Shown piece after piece: positions 50,311-58,000 of a stretch of 64,000 nucleotides of DNA (positions are counted from its first letter, which is position 1; the number at the start of each line of letters is the position of its first letter). The position numbers were made by a program, and so were the translations under genes. Where the stretch lies: positions 682,001-746,000 of the forward strand of contig CAWHDH010000017.1 in NCBI GenBank assembly GCA_963828075.1, in the 5' to 3' direction. Under the pieces are notes generated by a model. It was not told the DNA's origin. It saw only the letters and a list, made by a program, of their open reading frames with translations, and did not search any database. Origin of the DNA: JACCYI01 sp963828075 (GTDB lineage Bacteria; Actinomycetota; Thermoleophilia; Solirubrobacterales; Solirubrobacteraceae).

Positions 50311-50320
50311 GCGGTCGCTG

Positions 50321-50326
50321 AGTCTA
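50321..50326 (-). promoter_or_regulatory. Candidate -10 box (TAGACT) of the gatCAB operon
   Basis: TAGACT on the minus strand is ten bases before ATG 50310; it overlaps the end of the upstream gene (stop at 50324). Confidence 0.4.
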
Positions 50327-50875
50327 TGAGGGGCTCGGGCGCGCCGCCTCGGGGGCGACGCCGCGCGCGACGTCCGATCCGACCTCGGCGGTCTCCGGCG
50401 GCGCCGGGCGCGCGGGGACATCCGGCGGCTCAGACGCGCCGGTGCGCTCGTCGGCCAGGACGATCCAGGCGCCCGCGGTCACCGCGAGCGCCGCGGCGAG
50501 CCCGAGCCAGGCGCCGGGGCGCACGCCGACGACGTCGTTGGGGCCGGGCTGGTTGACGAGCCGGTAGAGCACCAGCAGCGTCACGACGAACCCGAAGCCG
50601 GTGGTGACGATCGCGGCGGCGACCGGCATGGCGGGGCTGCGGCGGGTCGCGCAGAGCCCCGCGACGGCGAGGCCCGCGACGATCAGCAGGCCGAGCAGCA
50701 GGTCGACGACGGTGAACGCCTCCCACGCGGTGAGGAACGCGCCGGTGGTCACGATCCCGTCGTCGACCTGCTGGCGGGCGGCGTCGAAGTACCAGTTGAC
50801 GCGGGTGACACCGATCAGCGCGACGGCGCCGAACGCGGCCATCCACTCACCCAGGCGCAGTCGCTTGACGTCCAT
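50324..50875 (-). CDS. Uncharacterised four-helix membrane protein
   Basis: I do not recognise this 183-residue protein. Four hydrophobic helices are seen at about 11-30, 50-75, 84-106 and 121-141, with a Pro/Ala-rich cytoplasmic tail (EPPDVPARPAPPETAEVG and on). The first loop carries the sequence NWYFDAARQQVDDG. It is separated from folD by four bases and may be co-transcribed with it. ATG 50875 is the first codon before helix 1. Confidence 0.6.
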   Translation of the reverse strand: MDVKRLRLGEWMAAFGAVALIGVTRVNWYFDAARQQVDDGIVTTGAFLTAWEAFTVVDLLLGLLIVAGLAVAGLCATRRSPAMPVAAAIVTTGFGFVVTLLVLYRLVNQPGPNDVVGVRPGAWLGLAAALAVTAGAWIVLADERTGASEPPDVPARPAPPETAEVGSDVARGVAPEAARPSPS

Positions 50876-50879
50876 CCGC

Positions 50880-51752
50880 CTAGCCCAGCGCGTTGGCGGC
50901 GATCGGCTGCTGCAGCCGTGCGGCGGCGAGCGTGTTGCGCAGCAGCATCGCGATGGTCATCGGCCCCACGCCGCCCGGGACGGGCGTGATCAGACCGGCC
51001 ACCTCGCGCGCGCCGGCGAAGTCGACGTCGCCGACCAGCCCGGCCTCGGTGCGGTGCTGGCCGACGTCGATCACCGTGGCACCCGGCTTGATCCAGTCGG
51101 CGCGCACCATCTCCGGCCGGCCGACGGCCACGACGAGCACGTCGGCACGCCGGCAGACCGCCGGCAGGTCGCGGGTGCGCGAGTGGCAGGTGGTGACCGT
51201 CGCGTTGGCGGCGAGCAGGAGCGCGCTGACCGGCTTGCCGACCAGCTCGGAGCGCCCCACGACGACGGCCTCGGTGCCCTCGAGCGTGACGTCGTGGCGT
51301 CGCAGCAGCTCCATCACCCCGGCGGGAGTGCAGGGCCGCAGGCCCGGCGCGCCCTTCTGCAACAGCCCGGCGGACACCGCCGTCAGGCCGTCGACGTCCT
51401 TCTCCGCGGCGATCAGGCCCGACATCGCCGAGCCGTCGATGTGGTGGGGGGTCGGGAGCTGGAGCAGGATCCCGGAGACCTCGGGGTCGGCGTTCAGGCG
51501 CGCGAGCAACGCCTGGACGTCGCTCTGCGGCGTATCGTGGGCCAACCGGTGGTCGAAGCCCCGGATCCCCACCTCCGCGCACGCGCGTTGCTTACCGCCC
51601 ACATAGATGGCGGAGGCAGGATCGTCGCCCACGAGCACCGTGGCGAGCCCGGGCGGGGCGTTGCCCGCCGTGACCCACTCGGCCACATCGTCGGCCACCT
51701 CGGCCCGCACGCGCGCCGCGATCGCCTTGCCGTCGATGAGCTCCGCTGCCAT
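50880..51752 (-). CDS. folD: Bifunctional methylenetetrahydrofolate dehydrogenase/cyclohydrolase
   Basis: A 290-residue FolD, converting methylene-THF to formyl-THF by two steps. The substrate Lys lies in YVGGKQRACAEVGI (about 50-63), QLPTPHHIDGS and VVVGRSELVGKPVSALLL (about 158-176) follow, and the C-terminal PVPGGVGPMTIAMLL closes the active site. I chose ATG 51752, with a TAGAGT box ten bases upstream, over a GTG four codons earlier. It supplies one-carbon units for purines and methionine. Confidence 0.95.
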   Translation of the reverse strand: MAAELIDGKAIAARVRAEVADDVAEWVTAGNAPPGLATVLVGDDPASAIYVGGKQRACAEVGIRGFDHRLAHDTPQSDVQALLARLNADPEVSGILLQLPTPHHIDGSAMSGLIAAEKDVDGLTAVSAGLLQKGAPGLRPCTPAGVMELLRRHDVTLEGTEAVVVGRSELVGKPVSALLLAANATVTTCHSRTRDLPAVCRRADVLVVAVGRPEMVRADWIKPGATVIDVGQHRTEAGLVGDVDFAGAREVAGLITPVPGGVGPMTIAMLLRNTLAAARLQQPIAANALG

Positions 51753-51762
51753 GTCGCGCGGC

Positions 51763-51768
51763 ACTCTA
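51763..51768 (-). promoter_or_regulatory. Candidate -10 box (TAGAGT) of folD
   Basis: TAGAGT on the minus strand is ten bases before ATG 51752. Confidence 0.4.
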
Positions 51769-51838
51769 GTCGGCGGGTGGACGAACGGCGGGGTCGCGGG
51801 ACGACGACTTGGGTGCCCCTCATGCGTTGTTGTTCAAG

Positions 51839-53533
51839 ATGACGCCCGTCCAGCCCAACCCCGAGGAGGTCCGCCGGCTCGAGCAGCTGCTGCTCGGGTG
51901 CGAGGCCGCCACCGACGCCGGGCAGCACGCGGACGGCAAGCCCCAGGCGCTCGAGGCGGTGGAGCTCGCCCGCCGGCTCGACGCTCGATCGCACCTCGCG
52001 CACGCCCTGTTCCTGCTCGGTGTCCAGGAGTTCCGCCTCGGCGAGTTCGAGGCAGCCATGGCCTCGCTGCAGGAGGCGGTCCCGCTGTTCGAGGACCTCG
52101 ACGACCAGCTCGGCCTGTCGGCGACGCTCAACACGCTGGTCATGGTCTTCGAGGATCTCGGCCTGCACGAGGAGGCGGTCGCGCACTCCGAGCACAGCCT
52201 CGACGCGGCCAAGCGGTCAGGGGACACCCTGACGCTGGCGTGGGCCTACAACCGCGCCGGGATCGTCCACGGCGGCCTCGGCGACATGTCCGAGGCCGTC
52301 TCCTCGCTCACGTTCGCGCTCGGGCTGGCCCGCGAGGTGGGCGACGACGAGGCCCAGTTCGCGGCGCTCAACAACCTGTGCGACCAGCTCACCATCTTCG
52401 CCCGCGACCAGCTGGCGGCGGGGGAGCGCGCGGACGCCGAGGCGAACCTCGCGCTGGCCGCCGAGTGCGCCGAGGAGGGGCTCGGCCTCGCGCGGTCCGC
52501 CGGCAACCACCACCGCGAGGCGATCATCCTTCTCAACTACGCCGCCGCCCTCGCCGCGTCCGGCGAGGGGGACCGTGCGCTGGAGCTCCTGTACGGGTCC
52601 AAGGCGATCTCCGAACGCCAGGGCTTCCGGCCCCTGGAGTTCGGCAGCCGGCAGGGCATCGCCGCGGCCATGGCCGACCGCGGCGACCTGCGGGGAGCGA
52701 TCGAGTGCTATCGCGACCTCCTCGCCGAAGCCGAGCGCGGCGGCGACGGCCCGGTCGAGCACGAGCTGCACGTCTCGCTCTACGAGACCTACAAGCGCGC
52801 CGGTCAGTACCGGGAGGCCCTCGAGCATCACGAGCGCCACCTCGCCCTCGACCGCCACTTCCGCTCGCAGGTGGCCGAGACGCGGGCGCGCCTGCTGTGG
52901 GACCGCCTCGAGCTCGACAACGCGCGCCTCGAAGCCGAGCGCGCGCGGCTGGAGGCCACGCTGCAGCGCGTCCGCAACAACGAGCTCGAAGCGGCCAACG
53001 TCGCGCTCCAGCGCCAGGGGATGGTGCTCAAGCGGCGCGCCCACGAGGATGGTCTCACCGGCCTGTGGAACCGGCACTACGTCGACGGCGAGCTGCCGCG
53101 GCTGATCGAGGAGGCCCGGCTGCGCGTCGAGCCGCTCAGCGTCGCGCTGCTCGACGCCGACCGCTTCAAGACGGTCAACGACCGCTGGGGCCATCTCGTC
53201 GGCGACGAGGTCCTGCGGCGCATCGCCGGCATTCTCCGCACGCACATGCGCCCGACCGACCTGCTCGCCCGGATCGGCGGCGAGGAGTTCCTGATCGCCC
53301 TCCCCGGCGCTCCCGCCCACGCGGCGGTCGCGCTCTCAGAGCGGCTCTGCGAAGCGGTGCGCAAAGGCGACTGGAACGGCCTGCCACCCGGCTGCGGCGC
53401 GACCATCAGCGTCGGCGTCGTGACGGCGACGGACGGCATGCTCCCCGAGGTCGACGACCTGCTCGAGCGCGCCGACGCGGCGCTCTACCGCGCGAAGGAG
53501 AAAGGCCGCGACCGCGTGGAGGTCGCTCAGTAG
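51839..53533 (+). CDS. TPR-repeat diguanylate cyclase (GGDEF)
   Basis: A 564-residue cytoplasmic protein. TPR-like helical repeats fill about 1-345 (for example VAHSEHSLDAAKRSGDTLT and YRDLLAEAERGG), a coiled-coil linker (about 345-400, RLELDNARLEAERARLEA) follows, and the GGDEF domain ends the protein with the intact signal IGGEEF near 478, so it should make cyclic di-GMP. No inhibitory-site RxxD was confirmed. ATG 51839 is favoured over a TTG ten codons upstream. It resembles TPR-GGDEF proteins whose TPRs sense partners; it converges with the spermidine synthase-like gene with a seven-base overlap. Confidence 0.88.
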   Translation: MTPVQPNPEEVRRLEQLLLGCEAATDAGQHADGKPQALEAVELARRLDARSHLAHALFLLGVQEFRLGEFEAAMASLQEAVPLFEDLDDQLGLSATLNTLVMVFEDLGLHEEAVAHSEHSLDAAKRSGDTLTLAWAYNRAGIVHGGLGDMSEAVSSLTFALGLAREVGDDEAQFAALNNLCDQLTIFARDQLAAGERADAEANLALAAECAEEGLGLARSAGNHHREAIILLNYAAALAASGEGDRALELLYGSKAISERQGFRPLEFGSRQGIAAAMADRGDLRGAIECYRDLLAEAERGGDGPVEHELHVSLYETYKRAGQYREALEHHERHLALDRHFRSQVAETRARLLWDRLELDNARLEAERARLEATLQRVRNNELEAANVALQRQGMVLKRRAHEDGLTGLWNRHYVDGELPRLIEEARLRVEPLSVALLDADRFKTVNDRWGHLVGDEVLRRIAGILRTHMRPTDLLARIGGEEFLIALPGAPAHAAVALSERLCEAVRKGDWNGLPPGCGATISVGVVTATDGMLPEVDDLLERADAALYRAKEKGRDRVEVAQ

Positions 53534-55059
53534 TCGCGGTAGCCGCGGCGCTCGTAGTCGAGCAGGCGCGGCCGGTTGAGCGTGTTGGCGGCCACCGGGA
53601 CGCGGCGGCGGTCGGGCGGGAAGACGGCCGCGGCGGCCAGCACGTCGTGATCGAGGAACCGCAGCGGCGCGCCGGGCGGCGGCTCGAGGGCGAGCGGCGG
53701 CGCCGCGCGGCCGGCTCCGACCCCGGCGAGCACGAACCCCCAGTCGCCAAAGCTCGGGACGTCGACGTGGTAGGGCCGCGTGGCGAAGCCCGCCGCCGCG
53801 ACCGACCGCTCGATCGACCAGAACGCCTCGCGGGCGAAGTAGGGCGAGCCGGCCTGGACGACGAGCCGGCCGCCCGGCGCGAGCGCCCGCCGCCGGAGTC
53901 CCGCGTAGAGCTCGACGGAGTAGAGCTTGGCGGTCGCGGCGTCGTCGGGGTCGGGGAAGTCGGCGATGACCACGTCGAACTGCTCGCTCTGGCGCCGCAG
54001 CCAGGCGAACGCGTCGGCCTCGACGAGCTCGACGCGCGGGTCGCTCAGCGCGCCGCGGTTCAGGCGGCTGAGCCGCGGATGGCGGCGGGCGAGCTCGAGC
54101 ATGCGCGGGTCGAGCTCCACCTCGACGGCGCGCCGGACCCCCGGGTAGCGGAGCACCTCGCGCAGCGCCAGCCCGTCACCGCCGCCGAGCACGAGGACAC
54201 GCGCGTGCGGGCCGGCCATCGCGGGGTGCACGAGCGACTCGTGGTAGCGGTACTCGTCGATCGAGGAGAACTGCAGGTCGCCGTTGAGAAACAGCCGCAG
54301 GTCGTCGCCGGTGAGGCTGCGGGTGAGCACGATCTCCTGGTAGTGCGAGCGCTCGGCGTGGACGATCGGGTCGTCGAAGAGCCGCTGGCGCGCGGTGACC
54401 TCGAAGCGCCCGGACGCGGCGGCCGCGACCCCGAGCACCGCGATCACCGCGACGAGCGGCAGCGCGAGCAGCCCGCGCGAGCGACCGCCGAGCATCCACA
54501 CCACGCCGAGCCCGGCCAGCGCGTTGAGCGCGCCGACCGCCAGCGCGCCCTGGATCGTCCCGAGCAGCGGCAGCAGCAGGAACGGGAAGCCCACGCCGGC
54601 GACGACCGCCCCGAGGTAGTCGGCGGCCAGCAGGTCGGCGACCGAGGTCCCGGCGTCGCGCGGGCGGACCCGCTGCATGAGCGTGAGCAGGATCGGGATC
54701 TCGCAGCCGACCAGCAGGCCGATCGCGCCCGCCCACACGATCATCGCCGGCTGATAGAGGTCGGCCCACGCGAACGCCGCGTAGAGGCCCATCGCCGAGA
54801 GCCCGCCCAGGAGCGCGACGGCGCACTCGACCGCGACGAAGGCGACCACGGGCCGGCGCAGGAGCGGCTTGGCGGCCAGCGACCCGAGCCCCATCGACGA
54901 CACGAACGCCGCCAGGACGATCGAGACCTGGAAGATCGAGTTCCCGAACAGGTACGTCCCGAGCGCGACGATCTCGAGCTCATAGACGAAACCGCAGACC
55001 GCGACGACCAGGACCGTCGCGAGCAGGAGCCCGCGGGCAGCGCGCGGGCCGACCGTCAC
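53527..55059 (-). CDS. Membrane-integrated spermidine synthase-like protein
   Basis: A 510-residue protein. Its N-terminal half has about seven helices (for example ATVLVVAVCGFVYELEIVALG) and the C-terminal half (about 250-470) is a spermidine synthase fold with LFLNGDLQFSSIDEYRYHESL, VLVLGGGDGLALREVL and VIADFPDPDDAATAKLYS, the aminopropyltransferase signature. The soluble enzyme part would face one side of the membrane. The start is GTG 55059, overlapping the DUF350 stop (GTGA). It is the last of a seven-gene operon with DUF350/DUF4247/DUF2617/DUF4178 proteins; polyamine chemistry at the membrane is inferred. Confidence 0.85.
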   Translation of the reverse strand: MTVGPRAARGLLLATVLVVAVCGFVYELEIVALGTYLFGNSIFQVSIVLAAFVSSMGLGSLAAKPLLRRPVVAFVAVECAVALLGGLSAMGLYAAFAWADLYQPAMIVWAGAIGLLVGCEIPILLTLMQRVRPRDAGTSVADLLAADYLGAVVAGVGFPFLLLPLLGTIQGALAVGALNALAGLGVVWMLGGRSRGLLALPLVAVIAVLGVAAAASGRFEVTARQRLFDDPIVHAERSHYQEIVLTRSLTGDDLRLFLNGDLQFSSIDEYRYHESLVHPAMAGPHARVLVLGGGDGLALREVLRYPGVRRAVEVELDPRMLELARRHPRLSRLNRGALSDPRVELVEADAFAWLRRQSEQFDVVIADFPDPDDAATAKLYSVELYAGLRRRALAPGGRLVVQAGSPYFAREAFWSIERSVAAAGFATRPYHVDVPSFGDWGFVLAGVGAGRAAPPLALEPPPGAPLRFLDHDVLAAAAVFPPDRRRVPVAANTLNRPRLLDYERRGYRDY

Positions 55060-55490
55060 GAGATGGCGGCTGCCACGATCCCGCCGACGGCGAGCAGCGC
55101 GGCCGAGGTCACCCAGACCATCGGCTCATGGCCTTCCTCGCCCATGACCGAGTCGCCGAGCTTGCCGGGCGTGATGACGTCGATGACCATGAACGCCACG
55201 GCGAGCAGGATGATGCCGACCACGCCGTAGCCGGCCGCCTGGCCGAGCCCTTCGAGCAGGTCGCCGTCGGCGGCGTGGATGGCGGTGGTCAGGATGATCC
55301 CGATCGAGAGCAGGCCGCTCGCGACGATCACGCCGGCGTTGCGATTGCGGTCCTCGGCGAGCTGCCGGCCGAGGTTCCCGGGGGTCAGGAGGTCGATCAC
55401 GACGTAGCCGACCGCGAGCAGCACGATGCCGACCAGCCCGAAGAGGCCGGCGGAGGCGAGGTTCTCGGCGAGGTCGGTGAAGTAGTCCAT
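55056..55490 (-). CDS. DUF350 membrane protein
   Basis: A 144-residue protein of four helices arranged as two repeats, each with the conserved VGIVLLAVGYVVIDLLTPG / VGIILLAVAFMVIDVITPGKL core, the DUF350 duplication. The family is often linked to polyamine or glutathionylspermidine-type genes, and here it is coupled to a membrane spermidine synthase by GTGA. Function is unknown. ATG 55490 begins four bases after the preceding gene's stop. Confidence 0.88.
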   Translation of the reverse strand: MDYFTDLAENLASAGLFGLVGIVLLAVGYVVIDLLTPGNLGRQLAEDRNRNAGVIVASGLLSIGIILTTAIHAADGDLLEGLGQAAGYGVVGIILLAVAFMVIDVITPGKLGDSVMGEEGHEPMVWVTSAALLAVGGIVAAAIS

Positions 55491-55494
55491 TGGC

Positions 55495-56181
55495 TCAGCT
55501 CTCGGTTGGCGTGGGTCGGGGTGTCGTCGTCCGGGCGGCGGTCCGCACCTTGTGCTGGCCGCGCTTGTAGAGCCACCAGCCGATGCCGCAGAGGATCAGC
55601 AGCAGGCCGAGGGCGCCGGGCGCCAGCATCGCGCGGAGCTTGTCGCTGCCCGGCGAGTTCGTCGGCCGGTCCGAGGCCGGGACGTCGGCCGCCGCGGGCT
55701 GCTCGAACTCGACGAACGGCGCGAGGCCGCGCTCTGCGACCAGCAGCGGGAGCGCGCTGACCATCTCGGTCAGCGCCTTGTCGTCGTCGTCGCCGGCGAG
55801 GTCGCCCAGGTCATAGCCGAGGTCCTCGAGCTGGTTGACGCGCGGCGCGTTGGGGAACGAGGACTCGATCACCGCGGTCACCGTGTCGCCGCTGTCGCAG
55901 GAGCCGCACTCGTAGATGACCGACGCGCGGAACAGCACGAACCCCTTCTCGCAGTTGACGCTCGGGATGAGCATCGCCCCGGGACCGCCGATCGAGGAGC
56001 CGGTGGACGAGGCGTCGCCGGTGACGTTCCAGCCGTAGCAGATGTCCTGCTCCTCCTGGGCCTCGGCGAGCGTCTGGGCCAGTTCGGTGGCGTCCGCCGG
56101 CGCGAGGATCTCGGCCGCCTCGGCCGGCGCTGCCGTCGCGAGCATCGCCGCGGCCAGCACGGCCACGAGCGCCCGCCTCAC
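55495..56181 (-). CDS. Secreted, membrane-anchored protein of unknown function
   Basis: A 228-residue protein with an N-terminal signal (VRRALVAVLAAAMLATAAPAEA), an outer domain with four or more cysteines (CYGWNVTGD near 45, VNCEKGF near 73, YECGSCDSGD near 92) that could form disulfides, and a C-terminal helix (about 185-205, PGALGLLLILCGIGWWLY) followed by a basic Thr/Pro tail. I cannot name the family. Its GTG overlaps the DUF4247 stop (GTGA) and it precedes DUF350 by four bases, so it is a firm part of the operon and probably displays a domain outside the cell. Confidence 0.7.
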   Translation of the reverse strand: MRRALVAVLAAAMLATAAPAEAAEILAPADATELAQTLAEAQEEQDICYGWNVTGDASSTGSSIGGPGAMLIPSVNCEKGFVLFRASVIYECGSCDSGDTVTAVIESSFPNAPRVNQLEDLGYDLGDLAGDDDDKALTEMVSALPLLVAERGLAPFVEFEQPAAADVPASDRPTNSPGSDKLRAMLAPGALGLLLILCGIGWWLYKRGQHKVRTAARTTTPRPTPTES

Positions 56182-56606
56182 TTGCCGGCTCCCGGGCCGC
56201 CGCCGCGGAAGGACTCCCCACGCCCCGAGTAGGTCCCCCAGAAGCCGCCGAGGTAGAGGAAGCCGTGGCGGTAGCCCGTCCGCTCGTCCTCGACGATCAC
56301 CCGCGACGCCCGCGGACCGCGCGGGATGACCGACACGATGTCCTTCTGGTAGCGCAGGAACACGCCCGACGGGGTCAGCCGCCGGTCGGCCGGCTTGACC
56401 GCTTCGGCGATGTCCTTGGCGGTGGCCGACGGCGTCTTCTTGGAGTCGTAGAGCAGCGACTTCCCACCGCCCTCGTTGCGCGTGCCCGCCGACTTGTAGG
56501 TCTTGGCGACGTGCTCGCGGATCGACGTCGCCGACGCGAACGCCGCGCCCAGGCAGAGCACGCCGAGGCCGACGAGCACGACGGCGATGATGGTGGGACC
56601 CCGCAT
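56178..56606 (-). CDS. DUF4247-like membrane protein
   Basis: A 142-residue protein with one N-terminal helix (about 4-25, TIIAVVLVGLGVLCLGAAFAS) and an outer domain with SIREHVAKTYKSAG and the terminal YRHGFLYLGGFWGTYSGRG segment. This layout and the GxxxxGRGExFRGG ending match DUF4247. No activity is known for the family, which is found beside DUF350 and spermidine synthase genes in actinobacteria (established co-occurrence). The ATG shares a base with the DUF2617 stop (TGATG). Confidence 0.75.
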   Translation of the reverse strand: MRGPTIIAVVLVGLGVLCLGAAFASATSIREHVAKTYKSAGTRNEGGGKSLLYDSKKTPSATAKDIAEAVKPADRRLTPSGVFLRYQKDIVSVIPRGPRASRVIVEDERTGYRHGFLYLGGFWGTYSGRGESFRGGGPGAGK

Positions 56607-57100
56607 CAGGCCACGCCCAGGACGCTCTCGGTGACCACGAGCTCACCGGTCTGGGGATAGCCGTGCCATGTCGTCCACGCCGCGCCGCGCCCGCCGGGGC
56701 CCTCGCGCAGCCGCATGGCCGTGAACGCGAGCGCCGGGCCCGGGAAGACGCCGACGAGCCCGCACGGATCGGCCGCGGCGGCCGCGGTCAGCTCCCCGGC
56801 GCGCTGCGCGTAGGCGTCGGGGGCCAGCCGCTCGACCCGCGCCCGGAACCCGTAGGCGCCTGCGGCGTGGCTGGCGGGCAGGCCGGGCGGGACACCGGGC
56901 CGGCACGCGACGGTCTCGCTCAGCGTCGCGCCGCCGTCGACGAGCGCCTGGTGCGAGCAGCCGAGCAGCCGCAGCTCGACGGCGACGCCGCCGATGGTCC
57001 GCTCGAGCACCTCGAGCGCGCGCTCCGGCGCCGCGTCGAACGCGAGGGACAGGTCGCCCGCGCGGACGTCGGCGTAGGGGACCGCGAGCTCGACGAGCAC
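56606..57100 (-). CDS. DUF2617 family protein
   Basis: A 164-residue cytosolic protein resembling DUF2617: N-terminal strands LVELAVPYADVRAGDLSLAFD, a central VELRLLGCSHQALVDGG and the near-terminal WTTWHGYPQTGELVVTES, the latter being the most diagnostic. No catalytic motif is obvious. The start is GTG 57100 with a GGGAG upstream. It lies between the coiled-coil and DUF4247 genes and is an expected partner in this operon. Confidence 0.75.
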   Translation of the reverse strand: MLVELAVPYADVRAGDLSLAFDAAPERALEVLERTIGGVAVELRLLGCSHQALVDGGATLSETVACRPGVPPGLPASHAAGAYGFRARVERLAPDAYAQRAGELTAAAAADPCGLVGVFPGPALAFTAMRLREGPGGRGAAWTTWHGYPQTGELVVTESVLGVA

Positions 57101-57108
57101 GGGGCTCC

Positions 57109-57387
57109 CTACGCGCCCGCTGCCTCGGCGCGCAGCCGCTCGAGCACCGGCTCGTGCGCCCGCAGGTCGGCTCGCAGCGCCTCGACATCGGCGGCCAGCC
57201 GGGTGGCCTGCTCGGCGTAGCGCTCGCGGATGCCGTCGAGCGACGCGTCGGTGCCCGGGACCGAGGCGCGGCCGGCGAGGCGCCGGACCTCGTCCTCGGC
57301 GCGGGCGCGGGCGCGGACGAGGTCGGCGATCTGCTCGCGCAGCGCGTGATCGGTGGCCTCGGCGGCGGCGAGATCGGTGGTGCTCAT
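57109..57387 (-). CDS. Small coiled-coil protein
   Basis: A 92-residue, almost fully helical protein, rich in Ala, Arg, Glu and Leu in heptad order (HALREQIADLVRARARAEDEV and EQATRLAADVEALRADLRAHE), ending AEAAGA. It has no membrane segment. PspA-type coiled-coil proteins occur beside this set of DUFs in other bacteria, but it is much shorter than PspA and cannot be called one. Its ATG overlaps the DUF4178 stop (ATGA), so expression is coupled. Confidence 0.7.
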   Translation of the reverse strand: MSTTDLAAAEATDHALREQIADLVRARARAEDEVRRLAGRASVPGTDASLDGIRERYAEQATRLAADVEALRADLRAHEPVLERLRAEAAGA

Positions 57388-57977
57388 GCGTCGCGCCCCG
57401 GGTAGATGTCGAGCGCGTGCTCGGAGACGACGACGCCGACGCCGATCTCCCACCCCGCGTCCTCGCCGTAGCGCTCGAAGGACAGGCGCTGCTCGCCGGC
57501 GGCGTAGTCGACGAACTCCAGGCGCCCGCCGCCGCCCGTCCCGGTCGAGCCCTCGGAGGTGTAGCTGGCCTTCCCGCGCTCCTCGAGCTCGTAGCTCACG
57601 CCGTCGTAGGTCAGGGTCTTCGGGCCTGGCTCGAGCTCGATGCCGCGGCCGCGATCCCAGATGACGACCTCGAGGCCCTCGTCGTCCTCGACGGAGATCC
57701 AGATGCTGCGGGGCCCGTCGACGAGCCGGTGCTCGGCCCAGCGGAACCCGTCCTGCTCGAGCCGCAGGGTGCCCTCGACGATGAAGTCGCCGCCGTCGTG
57801 GTTGACGACGTCGCCGAGTCGCAGGGCGCGGACGTCGGAGCGCGGCGCCGCCGGGGCGCTCCCCGCGCCGAGGCCGGCCGGGCTCGCCGGAGCATTGACC
57901 TGCTCGCGCCCGCGAAGGTAGACGACGACGCCGGCGACGACGAGCACCACGAAGAGGATCACGAGAATGGCGGTCAC
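57384..57977 (-). CDS. DUF4178 membrane protein
   Basis: A 197-residue protein with one N-terminal helix (about 2-22) and a beta-rich cytoplasmic or outer domain. The domain shows LRLGDVVNHDGGDFIVEGTLRL ... RWAEHRLVDG ... SVEDDEGLEVVIWD, the DUF4178 pattern, then a second repeat (YDGVSYELEERGKASYTSEG). It leads the seven-gene operon. The start is GTG 57977, only six bases after a TACGCT box, so it is probably leaderless. Function is unknown. Confidence 0.85.
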   Translation of the reverse strand: MTAILVILFVVLVVAGVVVYLRGREQVNAPASPAGLGAGSAPAAPRSDVRALRLGDVVNHDGGDFIVEGTLRLEQDGFRWAEHRLVDGPRSIWISVEDDEGLEVVIWDRGRGIELEPGPKTLTYDGVSYELEERGKASYTSEGSTGTGGGGRLEFVDYAAGEQRLSFERYGEDAGWEIGVGVVVSEHALDIYPGRDA

Positions 57978-57983
57978 GGGCCG

Positions 57984-57989
57984 AGCGTA
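57984..57989 (-). promoter_or_regulatory. Candidate -10 box (TACGCT) of the DUF4178 operon
   Basis: TACGCT on the minus strand is six bases before the GTG at 57977, in the 23-base gap after pcrA. It would be the only internal promoter for the seven-gene operon. Confidence 0.4.
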
Positions 57990-58000
57990 CCGGCTCCGGG

